DNA from: Lysobacteraceae bacterium NML03-0222
GTDB lineage: Bacteria > Pseudomonadota > Gammaproteobacteria > Xanthomonadales > Xanthomonadaceae
Assembly: GCA_002798195.1 (NCBI GenBank)
Contig: NWQM01000004.1
Coordinates: 310,001 to 374,000 of the forward strand
Direction: 5' to 3'
Length of the DNA: 64,000 nucleotides
Shown here: in pieces, positions 31,605 to 40,399 of the stretch
Position numbering within the stretch: the stretch's first letter is position 1
Layout of the letters: each line of letters opens with the position of its first letter
Position numbers and translations under genes: made by a program
Notes under the pieces: generated by a model
What the model saw: only the letters and a program-made list of their open reading frames with translations
Told to the model about the DNA's origin: nothing
The model's database searches: none

Positions 31605-32585
31605 ATGTCAGCTTCCGCCTCCCCCATCCTTGTCACTGGCGCGGCCGGCTTCATCGGTGCGCATGTCTGTCAGGCACTGGCCGCGCGCGGCCTTGATGTA
31701 GTCGGGCTGGACAATTACAACGACTACTACGACCCGCAACTAAAACGCGACCGTGTTGCCGCACTGTGCCCGGAGGTGGACATCCGCAAGCTCGACATCA
31801 GCGACCGCGATGCCCTCAATGCGCTGTTTGCAGAAGTCAGCCCCAGGCAAGTAATTCACCTGGCGGCACAGGCCGGTGTGCGCTATTCGCTGCAAAACCC
31901 GCATGCCTATGTGAACAGCAATCTGGCGGGCTTTGTGAACATGCTGGAGGCCTGCCGCCACCATGATGTGACGCATCTTGTCTATGCCAGCTCCTCGTCG
32001 GTGTATGGCGACTCGGCCAGGCCGCCGTTTTCCGAAGAGCAGCGCATCGACCAGCCGCGCTCGCTGTATGCCGCCACCAAGGCCGCCAACGAGCTGATGG
32101 CGCATACCTATGCGCAGCTCTACCGCCTGCCCGCCACCGGCCTGCGCTTTTTCACCGTGTATGGCTCTTGGGGACGGCCGGACATGGCGCCGCTGCTGTT
32201 TTCGCGCGCGATACTGGCAGGCCGCCCCATCGAGGTGTTCAACCACGGCCAGATGCGCCGCGACTTTACCCATATCAGCGATATCGTCGCGGGCATTCTG
32301 GGCGCGCTTGCGCATCCCGCCGATGGCGATACCCCGCATCAGGTGTTCAACCTGGGCAATCACACCCCGGTGGCGCTGGAAGACTTCATCGCCGTCATCG
32401 AGAAGGCCGTCGGGCGAACGGCTGAAAAAATCCACAAACCGATGCAGCCCGGCGACATGGTGGCCACCTGCGCCGATACCCGCAAGGCCGAAACCGCCTT
32501 CGGCTTTGCCCCCAGCACCCCGATTGAAACCGGCCTGCCGCCGGTGGTGGCCTGGTGCCGCGACTATTTTGGAGATGCCGCATGA
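31605..32585 (+). CDS. NAD-dependent epimerase (UDP-glucuronate 4-epimerase-like)
   Basis: A 326-residue extended SDR: the Rossmann loop TGAAGFIG near residue 12, VGLDNYNDYYDPQLKRDR (a segment characteristic of UDP-glucuronate 4-epimerases), the catalytic YASSSSVYG and the YAATK pair, and RDFTHISDIV. It probably interconverts UDP-glucuronate and UDP-galacturonate, or a similar sugar nucleotide, for surface polysaccharide or lipid A. It starts 8 bases after parB and its stop overlaps the next gene by ATGA, so it heads a glycan-modification group. Confidence 0.85.
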   Translation: MSASASPILVTGAAGFIGAHVCQALAARGLDVVGLDNYNDYYDPQLKRDRVAALCPEVDIRKLDISDRDALNALFAEVSPRQVIHLAAQAGVRYSLQNPHAYVNSNLAGFVNMLEACRHHDVTHLVYASSSSVYGDSARPPFSEEQRIDQPRSLYAATKAANELMAHTYAQLYRLPATGLRFFTVYGSWGRPDMAPLLFSRAILAGRPIEVFNHGQMRRDFTHISDIVAGILGALAHPADGDTPHQVFNLGNHTPVALEDFIAVIEKAVGRTAEKIHKPMQPGDMVATCADTRKAETAFGFAPSTPIETGLPPVVAWCRDYFGDAA

Positions 32586-33316
32586 ACCCCACGCCCGAAC
32601 TCTCCGTCGTGGTGCCGGTGCACAATGAAGAAGACAATATCGCTCCACTGGTGACGGAAATCCTCGCCGCCCTGCGTGGCGTGGTGGCATTTGAAATCGT
32701 CTATGTCGATGACCTCTCGCGCGATGCCACGCTGGCGCGACTGCAAGCACTGCAAGCCACTACGCCGGAGCTGCGGGTGATTCGCCATCTTGCCAACAGC
32801 GGCCAGAGCACCGCCGTGCGCAACGGCATCAAGGCCGCACGCGCACCGTGGGTGGCAACGCTCGATGGCGATGGCCAGAACGACCCGGCCGACATCCCCA
32901 AGCTGCTGGCCGAGCGCGACCGCGCCAGCGCCGATACCAAACTGTTCGCGGGCTGGCGCGTCAACCGCCAAGACTCGGGCAGCAAGCGCTGGGCCTCGCG
33001 CTGGGCCAATGCCATCCGTGCACGGATGCTGCGCGATGCCACCCCGGATACCGGCTGCGGCATCAAGCTGATGGAGCGCGCGGCGTTTCTCGAGCTGCCC
33101 TATTTCGACCATATGCACCGCTATCTGCCGGCGCTGATGCAGCGCGCTGGCTGGCGCACCTTGAGCGTGCCGGTCAACCACCGTCACCGCGTCAGCGGCG
33201 TGTCCAAATACACCAATCTGGGCCGCGCCTTGGTAGGCGTGCGTGACCTGCTTGGCGTGTCCTGGCTCATCAGCCGCAGCCGCCGCACCGCCACCGAAGA
33301 GCTGCCACCACCATGA
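32582..33316 (+). CDS. Family 2 glycosyltransferase (dolichyl-/undecaprenyl-phosphate sugar transferase type)
   Basis: A 244-residue GT-A fold enzyme: ELSVVVPVHNEEDNIAPLV, VYVDDLSRDAT, the nucleotide/metal motif ATLDGDGQNDP and the GVSKYTNLGRAL tail typical of DPM1/ArnC-like transferases. It lacks the two C-terminal TM helices of ArnC; the membrane part may be supplied by the LABN protein that follows. It overlaps both neighbours by ATGA, so translation of the three is coupled. Confidence 0.88.
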   Translation: MNPTPELSVVVPVHNEEDNIAPLVTEILAALRGVVAFEIVYVDDLSRDATLARLQALQATTPELRVIRHLANSGQSTAVRNGIKAARAPWVATLDGDGQNDPADIPKLLAERDRASADTKLFAGWRVNRQDSGSKRWASRWANAIRARMLRDATPDTGCGIKLMERAAFLELPYFDHMHRYLPALMQRAGWRTLSVPVNHRHRVSGVSKYTNLGRALVGVRDLLGVSWLISRSRRTATEELPPP

Positions 33317-33657
33317 CCGACCCGACCCCCTTTATGGATACCCCGGTGCAGTGGCTGGCCTGGACCGGCATCCACATGACCCCGTGGAAAATCATCGGCT
33401 GGGTGGGTGCGCTGATGTTCGGTGGCCGCTGGCTGGTGCAATTCATCGCCAGCCGCCGCGCCAAGAAGCCGGTGATTCCACGGCTGTTCTGGTACATGAG
33501 CATCATCGGCAGCCTGATGACGCTCAGCTATTTCATCTTCGGCAAGAACGACTCGGTGGGCATCTTGCAGAACCTGTTTCCCACCTTCACCGCCAGCTAC
33601 AGCCTGTGGCTGGACATCAAACACCGCGGCTGGAAGCGCGACCGCGCCGGGCACTAA
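33313..33657 (+). CDS. Lipid-A-disaccharide synthase N-terminal-domain (LABN) membrane protein
   Basis: A 114-residue protein with three predicted hydrophobic stretches (KIIGWVGALMFGGRWLVQFIA, LFWYMSIIGSLMTLSYFIFG, ILQNLFPTFTASYSLWLDI), the hallmark of free-standing LABN proteins. These are found beside GT2 enzymes and epimerases and probably help with glycolipid modification in the inner membrane. The exact role is unknown. It overlaps the glycosyltransferase stop. Confidence 0.85.
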   Translation: MTDPTPFMDTPVQWLAWTGIHMTPWKIIGWVGALMFGGRWLVQFIASRRAKKPVIPRLFWYMSIIGSLMTLSYFIFGKNDSVGILQNLFPTFTASYSLWLDIKHRGWKRDRAGH

Positions 33658-33720
33658 TGCCAACAGCCCCCACCCTGTCAGCGCCGCAGGCTCAATATCG
33701 CAGCGTCTGAAAGCTATAGA

Positions 33721-34935
33721 TCAATACAGCAGGAAAGGCTCGCGGGTTTGCCGCCAGGCGTTTTCGTCGGCTTCGGCCAGGGCATCCAGGTCAGCCGGAG
33801 TGGCAGCGCTATCGTCCACCCATTCGCGCAACAGCGGGCTGCCGTTGATGACATCAATCGCCAGTTTGTCCAACTCGTATTCGTAGGGGAAGTCGCGCCA
33901 GATGGGATAGTCCGGCTGTTGCTGGCGCAATGCCTTGAAGGCCAATGCCTGCAAGCGCCAGGGTTTGAATGCCTGATGGTTGTAGTGTGCCGGGTCTTCG
34001 ACATGAATCTGCACGCCGGCGCAAAGTTTGCCGACATGCTTGTGGAAGGTCGGCTCGAACCAGCATTCGCGCAATACGCAGCCTTGCAGCCACTGTGGCG
34101 CCATCTGCCGCATATCGGCCAGCAGCCGTCCGGTGTCGATATCGGGGGCGCCAAACAGCTCCAGTGGCCGGGTCGTGCCTCGGCCTTCGCTGAGCGTGGT
34201 GCCCTCCAGCATCACTGTCCCGGCATAGGCGCGCGCCATACTCAAATTGGCGGCATTGGGGCTGGGGTTGACCCAACTGCGCCCGTCATCAACGCCTTGC
34301 GGCCAGCCGTAACCGGGCGCGACATCCGGCTGCCAGCCCTGCATCGCAATCACTCGGTATTCCAGCTCCAAGCCAAAGTGGGCGATGAACCAGTGCCCCA
34401 GCTCGCCCATGGTCATGCCGTGACGCATCGGCATCGGCGCGGCGCCGACAAAGCTCTCCCAGCCCGGTCGCAAGCTCAAACCCTCCACCGGACGGCCTGC
34501 GGGATTGGGGCGATCCAACACCCAGACTGCCTTGCCGTGTTTGGCCGCAGCCTCCAGCACATACAGCAAGGTGGTGATGAAGGTATAGATGCGGCAGCCC
34601 AAGTCCTGCAAATCGACCAGCAATACATCGAAGCTCGCCATCATGGCATCCGTCGGACGGCGCACTTCGCCATACAGGCTGTATACCGGGATGCCCAGAC
34701 GCGGGTCGGTGTAATCCGGCGACTCAATCATATTGTCCTGCTTGTCACCGCGCAGACCATGCTGCGGGCCGAAAGCCGCAGTGAGTTTGACATCCGGCAG
34801 TGCGGCGATGGCATCCAGCGCATGGGTCAGGTCGCGGGTGACCGAGGCCGGATGCGCCAGCAGCGCTACACGACGACCGGCCAGCGGGGCACGCAGGGTG
34901 GAGTCCTGGATAAAGCGTTCAAGTCCGAATTGCAT
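33721..34935 (-). CDS. DUF1343 protein, NamZ-like exo-beta-N-acetylmuramidase
   Basis: A 404-residue DUF1343 protein: RVALLAHPASVTRDLTHALD, the GPQHGLRGDKQDNMIES block, PVYSLYGEVRRPTDAM, VDLQDLGCRIYTFITTL, WVLDRPNPAGRPVEGL and SEGRGTTRPLELFGAP. The characterised member is NamZ, which releases N-acetylmuramic acid from peptidoglycan fragments. No signal peptide is evident, so it may act in the cytoplasm. It fits functionally with amgK and murU at 59-61 kb, which recycle MurNAc. It stands 18 bases before a DOMON-like gene read the same way. Confidence 0.88.
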   Translation of the reverse strand: MQFGLERFIQDSTLRAPLAGRRVALLAHPASVTRDLTHALDAIAALPDVKLTAAFGPQHGLRGDKQDNMIESPDYTDPRLGIPVYSLYGEVRRPTDAMMASFDVLLVDLQDLGCRIYTFITTLLYVLEAAAKHGKAVWVLDRPNPAGRPVEGLSLRPGWESFVGAAPMPMRHGMTMGELGHWFIAHFGLELEYRVIAMQGWQPDVAPGYGWPQGVDDGRSWVNPSPNAANLSMARAYAGTVMLEGTTLSEGRGTTRPLELFGAPDIDTGRLLADMRQMAPQWLQGCVLRECWFEPTFHKHVGKLCAGVQIHVEDPAHYNHQAFKPWRLQALAFKALRQQQPDYPIWRDFPYEYELDKLAIDVINGSPLLREWVDDSAATPADLDALAEADENAWRQTREPFLLY

Positions 34936-34953
34936 GTTTTCCGTTTCAAGAAA

Positions 34954-35496
34954 TCAAAGGGAAAGCCGTGCCGTCCAACCGGCACGGGCATGGAAATCAG
35001 GCGTGGGTCTGGGGTGCGCCAGCGCGAAATAACTGCACTCACCCGATACCGTCTCAATCACTGCACTCAAGCCCAGCTGCCATGCCTGTCCTGCCGGTAG
35101 CGCTGCCCGGGGGATTTCCAGTCGCAGTTGCGGCCGCTCGCCGCCAGTGTGGCAACTGACTTGGGGGGCGGGCAGCGTAGCCGCCATCTGCCGCTGACGC
35201 TCGGCAGCAAATACATAGGCAGCAAAGTCGCCGGAGGGCGAGGCGTTGAATTCGTGATAGCCAGGGGCGTCCGGCACGCCGATGAAAGCCTCAAAACAAG
35301 TGTGCCGCCACAGCCCATCAAGAGCGCTGGGCATGACTGCCGGTAGCGGGATACGCAATGCGGCAAGCTCGACATCCAGCCGGTAATCCAGTCGCAGGGT
35401 ATCGGTATCGACCCAAGCCCAATCCACAGCCAAAGCGCGCACTGCCGGGCAAGGCGTGGTCGGATGCGGATGCAGGATAAGCGAGGTGGCCGTCAT
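34954..35496 (-). CDS. DOMON-like domain protein
   Basis: A 180-residue protein with GLWRHTCFEAFIGVPDAPGYHEFNASPSGDFAAYVF and RAALPAGQAWQLGLSAVIETVSGECSYFAL, the pattern of small cytoplasmic DOMON-like proteins; heme or sugar binding is known for related domains, but not for this group. No signal peptide. It probably shares a transcript with the downstream NamZ-like gene. Function otherwise unknown. Confidence 0.75.
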   Translation of the reverse strand: MTATSLILHPHPTTPCPAVRALAVDWAWVDTDTLRLDYRLDVELAALRIPLPAVMPSALDGLWRHTCFEAFIGVPDAPGYHEFNASPSGDFAAYVFAAERQRQMAATLPAPQVSCHTGGERPQLRLEIPRAALPAGQAWQLGLSAVIETVSGECSYFALAHPRPTPDFHARAGWTARLSL

Positions 35497-35585
35497 GGTC
35501 TTATTGTCCCATTCAATGCTGCGATGTGCAGGCCTTATGGTGTTGCCCCGCTACAATGCCCAGCCCGCAAGCGCAAAAGAAGCCC

Positions 35586-36215
35586 ATGCACTGGAAAAGC
35601 AAACTGCCACCGTGGATGCAGGCCTGGTATGGCGAATTTCTGCTCATCGCCCAAATCGTATTGATTCTGGCCGTCGCCCTGCTGCTGCGCTGGATGTTCG
35701 ACAAAGTTTTGAAAAAGCTCTCTCAGCGTTATGAGCTGCCTGTGGAAGTTTGGGTCGGCGCGCGACGCATCCTGAACGTGCTGCTTGGCTTTGGCACCTT
35801 GCTGCTGGTGCTGGAGCGCCTTGGCGTTTCCGGCGGCGTGCTGTGGACGGCATTCACCGGCTTTACCGCCGTGGCTGCGGTGGCGTTTTTTGCCGCCTGG
35901 AGTGTACTCACCAACATCTTTTGTGCATTGCTGCTGCTCATCACGCGGCCGTTCCGCCTGCATGACCAGATTGAACTGATGGAAGGCGGCGACCGCCCCG
36001 GCCTGCGCGGCAAGGTGGTGGACATGAACCTGATTTACGTCACCCTGAAAGAAACCCATCCCAAGGGCGGCCAGAGCCAGTTGCGCATCCCCAACAGCCT
36101 GTTTTTCCAGCGCAGCACCCGGCGCTGGCTGAGCGCACCGGAAGCACTGGAATATCCGCCCAGCAGCAACCGTCCCGCCAACCCACCGGCTGCCGGTGGC
36201 GGTTCCATGTTCTAA
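35586..36215 (+). CDS. Small-conductance mechanosensitive channel (MscS) family protein
   Basis: A 209-residue membrane protein (from MHWKSK; an in-frame ATG lies 30 bases earlier). There are TM segments at about 13-36 (FLLIAQIVLILAVALLLRW), 61-80 and 86-120, the last being the MscS pore-type helix with AVAAVAFFAAWSVLTNIFCALLLL. A short beta domain follows (HDQIELMEGGDRPGLRGKVVDMNL, RIPNSLFFQ). It lacks the long C-terminal domain of E. coli MscS. It would relieve hypo-osmotic stress at the inner membrane. Confidence 0.85.
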   Translation: MHWKSKLPPWMQAWYGEFLLIAQIVLILAVALLLRWMFDKVLKKLSQRYELPVEVWVGARRILNVLLGFGTLLLVLERLGVSGGVLWTAFTGFTAVAAVAFFAAWSVLTNIFCALLLLITRPFRLHDQIELMEGGDRPGLRGKVVDMNLIYVTLKETHPKGGQSQLRIPNSLFFQRSTRRWLSAPEALEYPPSSNRPANPPAAGGGSMF

Positions 36216-36285
36216 ACGCTGCGCGCTACGTTTTGCTCAGGCGAATCAATAAAATCTCCCCACTCCCAACTGCAGGAAATCCGGC

Positions 36286-37569
36286 ATGAAAATTCTTGTC
36301 ATCGGCTCTGGTGGCCGCGAGCACGCCCTGGCGTGGAAACTGGCGCAGTCCGCGCGCGTTACCGAGGTGCTGGTCGCGCCCGGCAATGCCGGCACTGCCG
36401 GTGAGCACAAATGCCGCAATGTCGCTGTCGCGGCCACCGACATCGACGCGCTTTTGCAACTGGCGCAGGATGAAGGCGTGGCACTGACGGTCGTTGGCCC
36501 CGAAGCGCCACTGGTGGCTGGTGTGGTGGATCGTTTCCGCGCTGCCGGACGGCGCATCTTCGGCCCCACCGCCACCGCCGCGCAGCTCGAAGGCAGCAAG
36601 GCCTTTGCCAAGGATTTTCTGGCCCGCCACGGCATCCCCACCGCGTTTTATGCCGTGCATGAAGATGTCGATGCGGCGCTGGCCTATGTGCGCGAAAAAG
36701 GCGCGCCCATCGTCATCAAGGCCGACGGCCTGGCGGCGGGCAAGGGCGTGATTGTCGCCATGACCCTGGCCGAAGCCGAAGCGGCGGTGCGCGACATGCT
36801 CTCAGGCAACGCCTTTGGCAAGGCCGGTGCGCGGGTGGTGATTGAAGAGTTTCTGGAAGGCGAGGAGGCCAGCTTCATCAGCATCGTCGATGGCAAGACC
36901 GCCCTGCCGATGGCCACCAGCCAGGATCACAAGCGTGTCGGCGATGGCGATACCGGCCCCAATACCGGCGGCATGGGCGCCTATTCGCCCGCGCCGGTGG
37001 TCACCCCGGAAGTGCACGCACGCATCCTGCGCGAAGTGGTGCAGCCGACTGTCGCCGGGATGGCCGCCGATGGCATGCCCTTTACCGGCTTTCTGTATGC
37101 CGGGCTGATGATTGATGCCAGCGGCGCGCCCAAAGTCATCGAGTTCAATGTGCGCTTTGGCGACCCGGAAACCCAGCCGGTGATGCTGCGCCTGCAATCC
37201 GACCTTGTGGACCTGCTCGAAGCGGCCATCGACGGCCAGCTTGAGGGCGTGAGCGCCCAGTGGAGCCCGCAGTGCTCGCTGGGCGTGGTCATGGCCGCAG
37301 AAAACTATCCCGATACCCCGCGCACTGGCGATGTGATTCGTGGTCTGGATGCGCCACTGCCCGAAGGCAGCAAGGTCTTTCATGCTGGCACCCAACTGGG
37401 CGAGAGCGGCGAAGTGCTCACCGCAGGCGGCCGGGTGCTGTGCGCCTGCGCCCTGGGCGATGACGTGGCTGCCGCGCAACAACGCGCCTATCAGCTGGTA
37501 GCGCAAATCGGCTGGGATGGCGAGTTCCACCGCAGCGATATCGGCCATCGCGCCATCGGTCGCGGCTGA
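36286..37569 (+). CDS. purD: Phosphoribosylamine-glycine ligase
   Basis: A 427-residue GARS: MKILVIGSGGREHALAWKLAQS, LTVVGPEAPLVAGVVDRF, FGPTATAAQLEGSKAFAKDF, the ATP-grasp region with VIKADGLAAGKGVIVA and EEFLEGEEASF, and NTGGMGAYSPAPV. It joins glycine to phosphoribosylamine in de novo purine synthesis. Normal length. It stands alone here rather than with purH. Confidence 0.98.
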   Translation: MKILVIGSGGREHALAWKLAQSARVTEVLVAPGNAGTAGEHKCRNVAVAATDIDALLQLAQDEGVALTVVGPEAPLVAGVVDRFRAAGRRIFGPTATAAQLEGSKAFAKDFLARHGIPTAFYAVHEDVDAALAYVREKGAPIVIKADGLAAGKGVIVAMTLAEAEAAVRDMLSGNAFGKAGARVVIEEFLEGEEASFISIVDGKTALPMATSQDHKRVGDGDTGPNTGGMGAYSPAPVVTPEVHARILREVVQPTVAGMAADGMPFTGFLYAGLMIDASGAPKVIEFNVRFGDPETQPVMLRLQSDLVDLLEAAIDGQLEGVSAQWSPQCSLGVVMAAENYPDTPRTGDVIRGLDAPLPEGSKVFHAGTQLGESGEVLTAGGRVLCACALGDDVAAAQQRAYQLVAQIGWDGEFHRSDIGHRAIGRG

Positions 37570-37672
37570 TTTCAATGCTCCACAGGCAGGGCGCGCCTGA
37601 ATGGCTATCGCCCTGTTCTGACTTGCGGCTTTGCCATCGCTCAATCAGCAATGCAGATCATGTGAGGACTGC

Positions 37673-39583
37673 ATGTCCAACTCCCCCGATTTCAAACCCA
37701 CACGCTCGCAATTCGCGCTGTTGGGGCAAAAGCGTTTTTTGCCGTTCTTTCTGGTGCAGTGCCTCGGCGCCTTCAATGACAATGTGTACCGGCAGGCGAT
37801 CATCGCGCTGCTGTTCTGGATGGGCGTGTCGGCCGAAGATCGCTCGCTGTACACCAATCTGGCGCCGGCAATTTTCATCCTGCCGTATTTTCTGTTTTCC
37901 GCGCTGGCAGGCCAGATTGCCGAAAAACTGGAAAAATCCCGGCTGGTGCGCATCACCACCACCATGGAAATCTTCATCATGTCGCTGGCGGCACTGGGCT
38001 TTGTGCTGCACAACATGCCGGTCTTGCTGGGGGCGCTGTTTCTGACCGGGGTGCAGTCCACGCTGTTTGGCCCGGTGAAGTATTCCATCCTGCCCGGCGT
38101 GCTGCGCCGCGAGGAGCTGACCGGCGGCAATGGCTTGGTCGAAATGGGCACCAGTATTTCCATCCTCTCCGGGATGCTGGCAGGCGGCGGCATTTTCCTC
38201 ATCGCTCACCATCAGGGGCCCTATCTTGCCGCCGCAGCGGTGGTTGGTCTGGCAGTGCTTGGCCGTTTTGTCAGCGGGTTTATCCCGCAAGTGGCCGCTG
38301 GTGCGCCGGACTTGCGCATCAATCCCAACCCGCTATCCGAGTCACTGGCCATCATGCGCCTGACCCGCAAGCAGCTGGCGGTGCGCAACAGCATCCTCGG
38401 CGTGTCCTGGTTCTGGTTCATCGGCACGGTCATTACCTCGCAATTGCCCGGCTATGCAGAACTCAATCTGGGCGGCGCGCAATCGCTGTATCTGCTGGCA
38501 TTGGGGTTGTTTTCAGTCGGCACCGGGTTGGGTTCGATATTGTGCGAAAAGCTCTCTGGCCGCCGGGTGGAGTTGGGGCTGGTGCCACTGGGGGCGCTGG
38601 GGGTGAGCGCCTTCATGCTGGACTTGTACTTTGCCCGCAGCGGTGCCGCGCCCATCGGCGGCCTTGGTATCGGTGAGTTTGCAGCGCAGCCGGGCAGCCT
38701 GCGCATCAGCATCAACCTGCTGGCCATCGGCATGTTTACCGGGTTTTTCGTGGTGCCACTGTTTGCGCTGATTCAAAGCCGCACCCCGGCCGATGAGCTT
38801 TCCCGGGTGATTGCCGGGCTGAATATCCAGAACTCACTCTTCATCGTCGCCGCTGCCATCACCGGGTTGTTTGTGCAACAGGTGCTGGGCTGGACGATTC
38901 CGCAAGTCTTTCTTGCGCTTGCCATCGCCAACCTGCTGGTGAGCCTGTGGATTTTCAGCATCGTGCCGGAATTTGCCATGCGCTTTGTGGTCTGGCTGAT
39001 GCTCGGCTTTTTCTACCGTATCCGCAGCCACAAGGTCGAAGACAATATCCCCGAAGAAGGCGCGGCGCTGGTTGTCTGCAACCATGTCAGCTATATGGAT
39101 GCGCTGATTCTCTCGGCCAGCATCAAGCGCCCGGTGCGCTTTGTGATGTATTACAAGATTTTCCAGATTCCCTTCATGAACTGGATTTTCCGCGTTGCCC
39201 GCGCCATCCCGATTGCCGGTGCACGCGAGAATCGGGCATTGATGCTGGCCGCCTTTGATGAAATCGACGCGGCGTTGGCCGCAGGCGAAGTGGTGTGCAT
39301 TTTCCCGGAAGGGGCACTGACCCGTGATGGCGAAATCGCGCCGTTCAAATCAGGCGTTGAAAAAATCCTCGCCCGCCGCCCAGTACCAGTCATTCCGCTG
39401 GCGCTGCGCGGCATGTGGGCGAGCATGTGGAGCCGCCGTGACTCCCGCCTGGGCCGGATGCGCCTGCCACGCCGCCTGCGCGCCCGAGTGGATGTGATTG
39501 CAGGTCCGGCCGTAGACGGCGCCACAACCCATGCAGCCGAGCTTGAGGCCATCGTGCGCAAGCTGCGCGGCGATGCCGTTTGA
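37673..39583 (+). CDS. MFS transporter fused to a PlsC-type acyltransferase
   Basis: The 636-residue fusion has two parts. Residues about 15-440 are an LplT-like MFS transporter with FFLVQCLGAFNDNVYRQAI, GVQSTLFGPVKYSILP and many TM helices. Residues about 450-636 are a 1-acyl-glycerol-phosphate acyltransferase with the HX4D motif in NHVSYMDAL, FPEGALTRDGE, and PVIPLALRGMW. This is the front part of the Aas/LplT layout used to take up and re-acylate lysophospholipids, but the acyl-ACP synthetase (AMP-ligase) domain is missing. Start MSNSPDF at 37673 has a good ribosome site (GTGAGGACT). Confidence 0.9.
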   Translation: MSNSPDFKPTRSQFALLGQKRFLPFFLVQCLGAFNDNVYRQAIIALLFWMGVSAEDRSLYTNLAPAIFILPYFLFSALAGQIAEKLEKSRLVRITTTMEIFIMSLAALGFVLHNMPVLLGALFLTGVQSTLFGPVKYSILPGVLRREELTGGNGLVEMGTSISILSGMLAGGGIFLIAHHQGPYLAAAAVVGLAVLGRFVSGFIPQVAAGAPDLRINPNPLSESLAIMRLTRKQLAVRNSILGVSWFWFIGTVITSQLPGYAELNLGGAQSLYLLALGLFSVGTGLGSILCEKLSGRRVELGLVPLGALGVSAFMLDLYFARSGAAPIGGLGIGEFAAQPGSLRISINLLAIGMFTGFFVVPLFALIQSRTPADELSRVIAGLNIQNSLFIVAAAITGLFVQQVLGWTIPQVFLALAIANLLVSLWIFSIVPEFAMRFVVWLMLGFFYRIRSHKVEDNIPEEGAALVVCNHVSYMDALILSASIKRPVRFVMYYKIFQIPFMNWIFRVARAIPIAGARENRALMLAAFDEIDAALAAGEVVCIFPEGALTRDGEIAPFKSGVEKILARRPVPVIPLALRGMWASMWSRRDSRLGRMRLPRRLRARVDVIAGPAVDGATTHAAELEAIVRKLRGDAV

Positions 39584-39653
39584 GCGCCATGCCACTTTTC
39601 ACATTTGCTAATATCGGCTGAATTTCCCCCTACTCAAGCTCAAGGAAAATCTG

Positions 39654-39965
39654 ATGAACACTGTGCAAGGGCAAATCCCGAATCACTTGGCTTGGTCGGT
39701 GATTTCGACCATTCTTGCCACCTTCTGCTGCTGCCCGCTGGGTCTGCTTGGCATTATCGGCATCGTCAACAGCACCAAAGTGGACAAGCTGCTGGCAGCA
39801 GGCGACCTGGCCGGTGCCCAAAAAGCGTCGGAAACGGCCAAGCTATGGAGCATTATCGCCACTGTGCTGCTTGGCATCGGCTTGCTGATCAATATTGGCT
39901 ACATTCTCACTATGGGCGGGCTGGGTGCTTACACTGAGCTGATGAATGCCAACGGCCTGCGATGA
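39654..39965 (+). CDS. CD225/dispanin family membrane protein
   Basis: A 103-residue protein with the CD225 signature: NHLAWSVISTILATFCCCPLGLLGIIGIVNSTKV (first membrane segment with the CCC palmitoylation-type cysteines), GDLAGAQKASETAKLWSII (the A-x-xAS-x-AK-x-W motif), and a second TM. Bacterial members are uncharacterised; animal relatives include IFITM proteins. Its stop overlaps the next gene by ATGA. Confidence 0.9.
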   Translation: MNTVQGQIPNHLAWSVISTILATFCCCPLGLLGIIGIVNSTKVDKLLAAGDLAGAQKASETAKLWSIIATVLLGIGLLINIGYILTMGGLGAYTELMNANGLR

Positions 39966-40399
39966 TGAGTAGCTGCGCCCAGCTACCTGCCCGCTCTTTC
40001 CGCAACGGCCGCTTGCTTTTGGCGGCCGCCGTGGCTGCAGCCATCGTGGCGACGTTGCTGTTGCACCGCCATGACCCCAATGCTGCCAACAGCCCATTTC
40101 TGCCCTGTGTCTTTCAGGCAATAAGTGGCTTCTGGTGCGCCGGTTGCGGTATCACCCGCGCATTGCATGCACTGGTGCATGGCGATTTGATCGGCGCACT
40201 GGACATGAACCCACTGGCGATCATCCTGCTGCCGTTCGCCAGCCTGGCCTTGCTCTGGAATGCTGGCTGGCAACCCCGCTGGGCGGCTCCCATCATCAAC
40301 TTTATCGCCCAGCCGATGCTGTGGGCAGCTGTAGTTCCGGGGTATTGGATTGCCCGCAATCTACCCTGGCTACCGTTCAGTTGGTTGGCGCCGGGCTGA
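39962..40399 (+). CDS. DUF2752 family membrane protein
   Basis: A 145-residue integral membrane protein with the DUF2752 motif FQAISGFWCAGCGITRALHALVHGDLIGALDMNPL and three hydrophobic segments (LLLAAAVAAAIVATLLL, LAIILLPFASLALLW, PMLWAAVVPGYWIA). Function is unknown; these are often found next to CD225 genes, as here. It is translationally coupled to the CD225 gene and its 3' end overlaps the end of glnE by 23 bases on the other strand. Confidence 0.9.
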   Translation: MMSSCAQLPARSFRNGRLLLAAAVAAAIVATLLLHRHDPNAANSPFLPCVFQAISGFWCAGCGITRALHALVHGDLIGALDMNPLAIILLPFASLALLWNAGWQPRWAAPIINFIAQPMLWAAVVPGYWIARNLPWLPFSWLAPG

